DNA of 64,000 nucleotides, taken from NCBI GenBank assembly GCA_020796225.1, contig CM036759.1, forward strand, positions 70,519,512 through 70,583,511. Direction: 5' to 3'. The position numbers and the translations under genes are program-made. The DNA is from Arion vulgaris (taxonomy: Eukaryota > Mollusca > Gastropoda > Stylommatophora > Arionidae). Below the pieces are notes generated by a model. That model was given only the letters and a program-made list of their open reading frames with translations, searched no databases and was not told where the DNA came from. Shown here piece by piece: positions 63,465 through 64,000 of the stretch (within the stretch, counting starts at the first letter, position 1; every line of letters starts with the position of its first letter).

Positions 63465-64000
63465 TAATTCCTCTCGTACCGTTATACGTTACATAGGGAT
63501 TGCAAGCAATTTCTCCATACCGCTCTATCCTGGGCAATTCGCTCAATCTCCTCCATGGAAATTAAACAGATGTTTCTTGCCTCTCCCAGCAAAGTTCGTT
63601 TCAAGGTGTCCTTAGGTCGTATTCTCTTTCTTGAACCCTTTGCATCCCACTTCAATGCCTGCTTTGATATTCGTTAATCATTTCTCCTCAAGGTGTGTCC
63701 AACATATCTCCATCTTCTCTTTCTTATAACAGTTGTCACTAGTGGTTGACCAGACATGTCTCTGATTTCATCACTTCTTCTGAATTCGTTCCATTTTATA
63801 TTCATTTTTTTTCGCAGACATCTATTTTCAAATGCATTCAACTTGCTTGCTATATCTTTAGTCATTTTCCAACTCTCGCTGGCATATGTTAGGATTGATA
63901 CAACAACTCTCGCTGCTAGCATATGTTAGGATTGATACAACAACTCTCGCTAGCATATGTTAGGAATGATACAACAACTCTCGCTAGCATATGTTAGGAT
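63465..64000 (-). pseudogene. RTE-1 relic, cut by window end
   Basis: Left to right on + it reads from the (ATT)-type tail and 3' UTR (TCTCGTACCGTTATACGTTA) into the coding end. On the minus strand the protein shows VSILTYASESWKM, RCLRKKMNIKWNEFRRSDE, RRWRYVGHTLRRND and, after a frame change, KGSRKRIRPK-like and RAVW-like parts. It is close in sequence to 8105-8800. The upstream edge runs into a 34-bp tandem expansion. Confidence 0.9.
63877..64000. repeat. 34-bp tandem repeat inside RTE-1, at least 3.5 copies
   Basis: The unit contains GCATATGTTAGGATTGATAC and AACAACTCTCGCTA. It corresponds to the VSILTYASES codons of RTE-1. It continues to the window end, so its true length is unknown. Confidence 0.93.

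Overview
The window is metazoan nuclear DNA, AT-rich and intron-era 'junk' in character. I find no convincing host protein-coding gene and no rRNA or functional tRNA gene anywhere in its 64 kb. Transposable-element relics and long minisatellites occupy most of it. The element spectrum (RTE/CR1-like LINEs, I-like LINEs with RNase H, Penelope-like elements (PLEs) with a GIY-YIG domain, a Tc1 element, and many tRNA-derived SINEs) fits an aquatic invertebrate. A lophotrochozoan is my guess, not something the sequence proves.

Repeat families, named here for cross-reference. SINE-A: tRNA-like head, body with GGGACCGAG. SINE-B: tRNA-like head, 3' end with GAGATCGGA. SINE-C: tRNA-like head, body with AACTACTGAACGTA. 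SINE-D: body with GCATGTCGTAAGAGGCG and a (GAA)n tail. SINE-E: tRNA-like head, A-rich tail. SINE-F: tRNA-like head only partly resolved. RTE-1: LINE ending in QDRAV followed by an (ATT)n tail. LINE-H: I-like LINE with RNase H and a CxxC end. LINE-K: LINE C-terminus followed by a conserved 3' UTR. LINE-R: LINE with a C2H2-like end. PLE: Penelope-like. Retroposon X: about 1.3 kb, non-coding, microsatellite tail.

Layout. 0-12.6 kb: SINE and LINE relics with nested insertions, ending in a PLE fragment. 12.6-15.6 kb: a 40-bp array that decays into a 19-bp array. 15.6-21.4 kb: SINE/LINE relics plus small arrays. 21.4-24.8 kb: a chain of five minisatellites. 25.7-26.9 kb: a PLE with an open GIY-YIG reading frame. 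27-33.3 kb: LINEs, retroposon X and SINEs. 33.3-35.8 kb: a 41-bp satellite built from the head of a SINE. 36-39.6 kb: RTE-1 interrupted by Tc1, itself interrupted by retroposon X. 39.6-46.2 kb: LINEs, SINEs and a 0.69-kb MITE. 46.2-50.3 kb: a 49-bp array. 51-57.9 kb: relics including the longest LINE-H copy. 57.9-61.4 kb: a 65-bp array. 62-63.4 kb: three short arrays. 63.5-64 kb: an RTE-1 relic.

The strongest themes are these. (1) Minisatellites repeatedly arise inside or at the edge of transposable elements. (2) Inverted-repeat PLE ends have inserted with 12-bp target duplications. (3) A hammerhead-like motif in PLE ends and a hairpin in retroposon X both show paired base changes between copies. 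(4) Nested insertions give a relative chronology in which SINE-D is old and PLE ends, SINE-E and retroposon X are younger.
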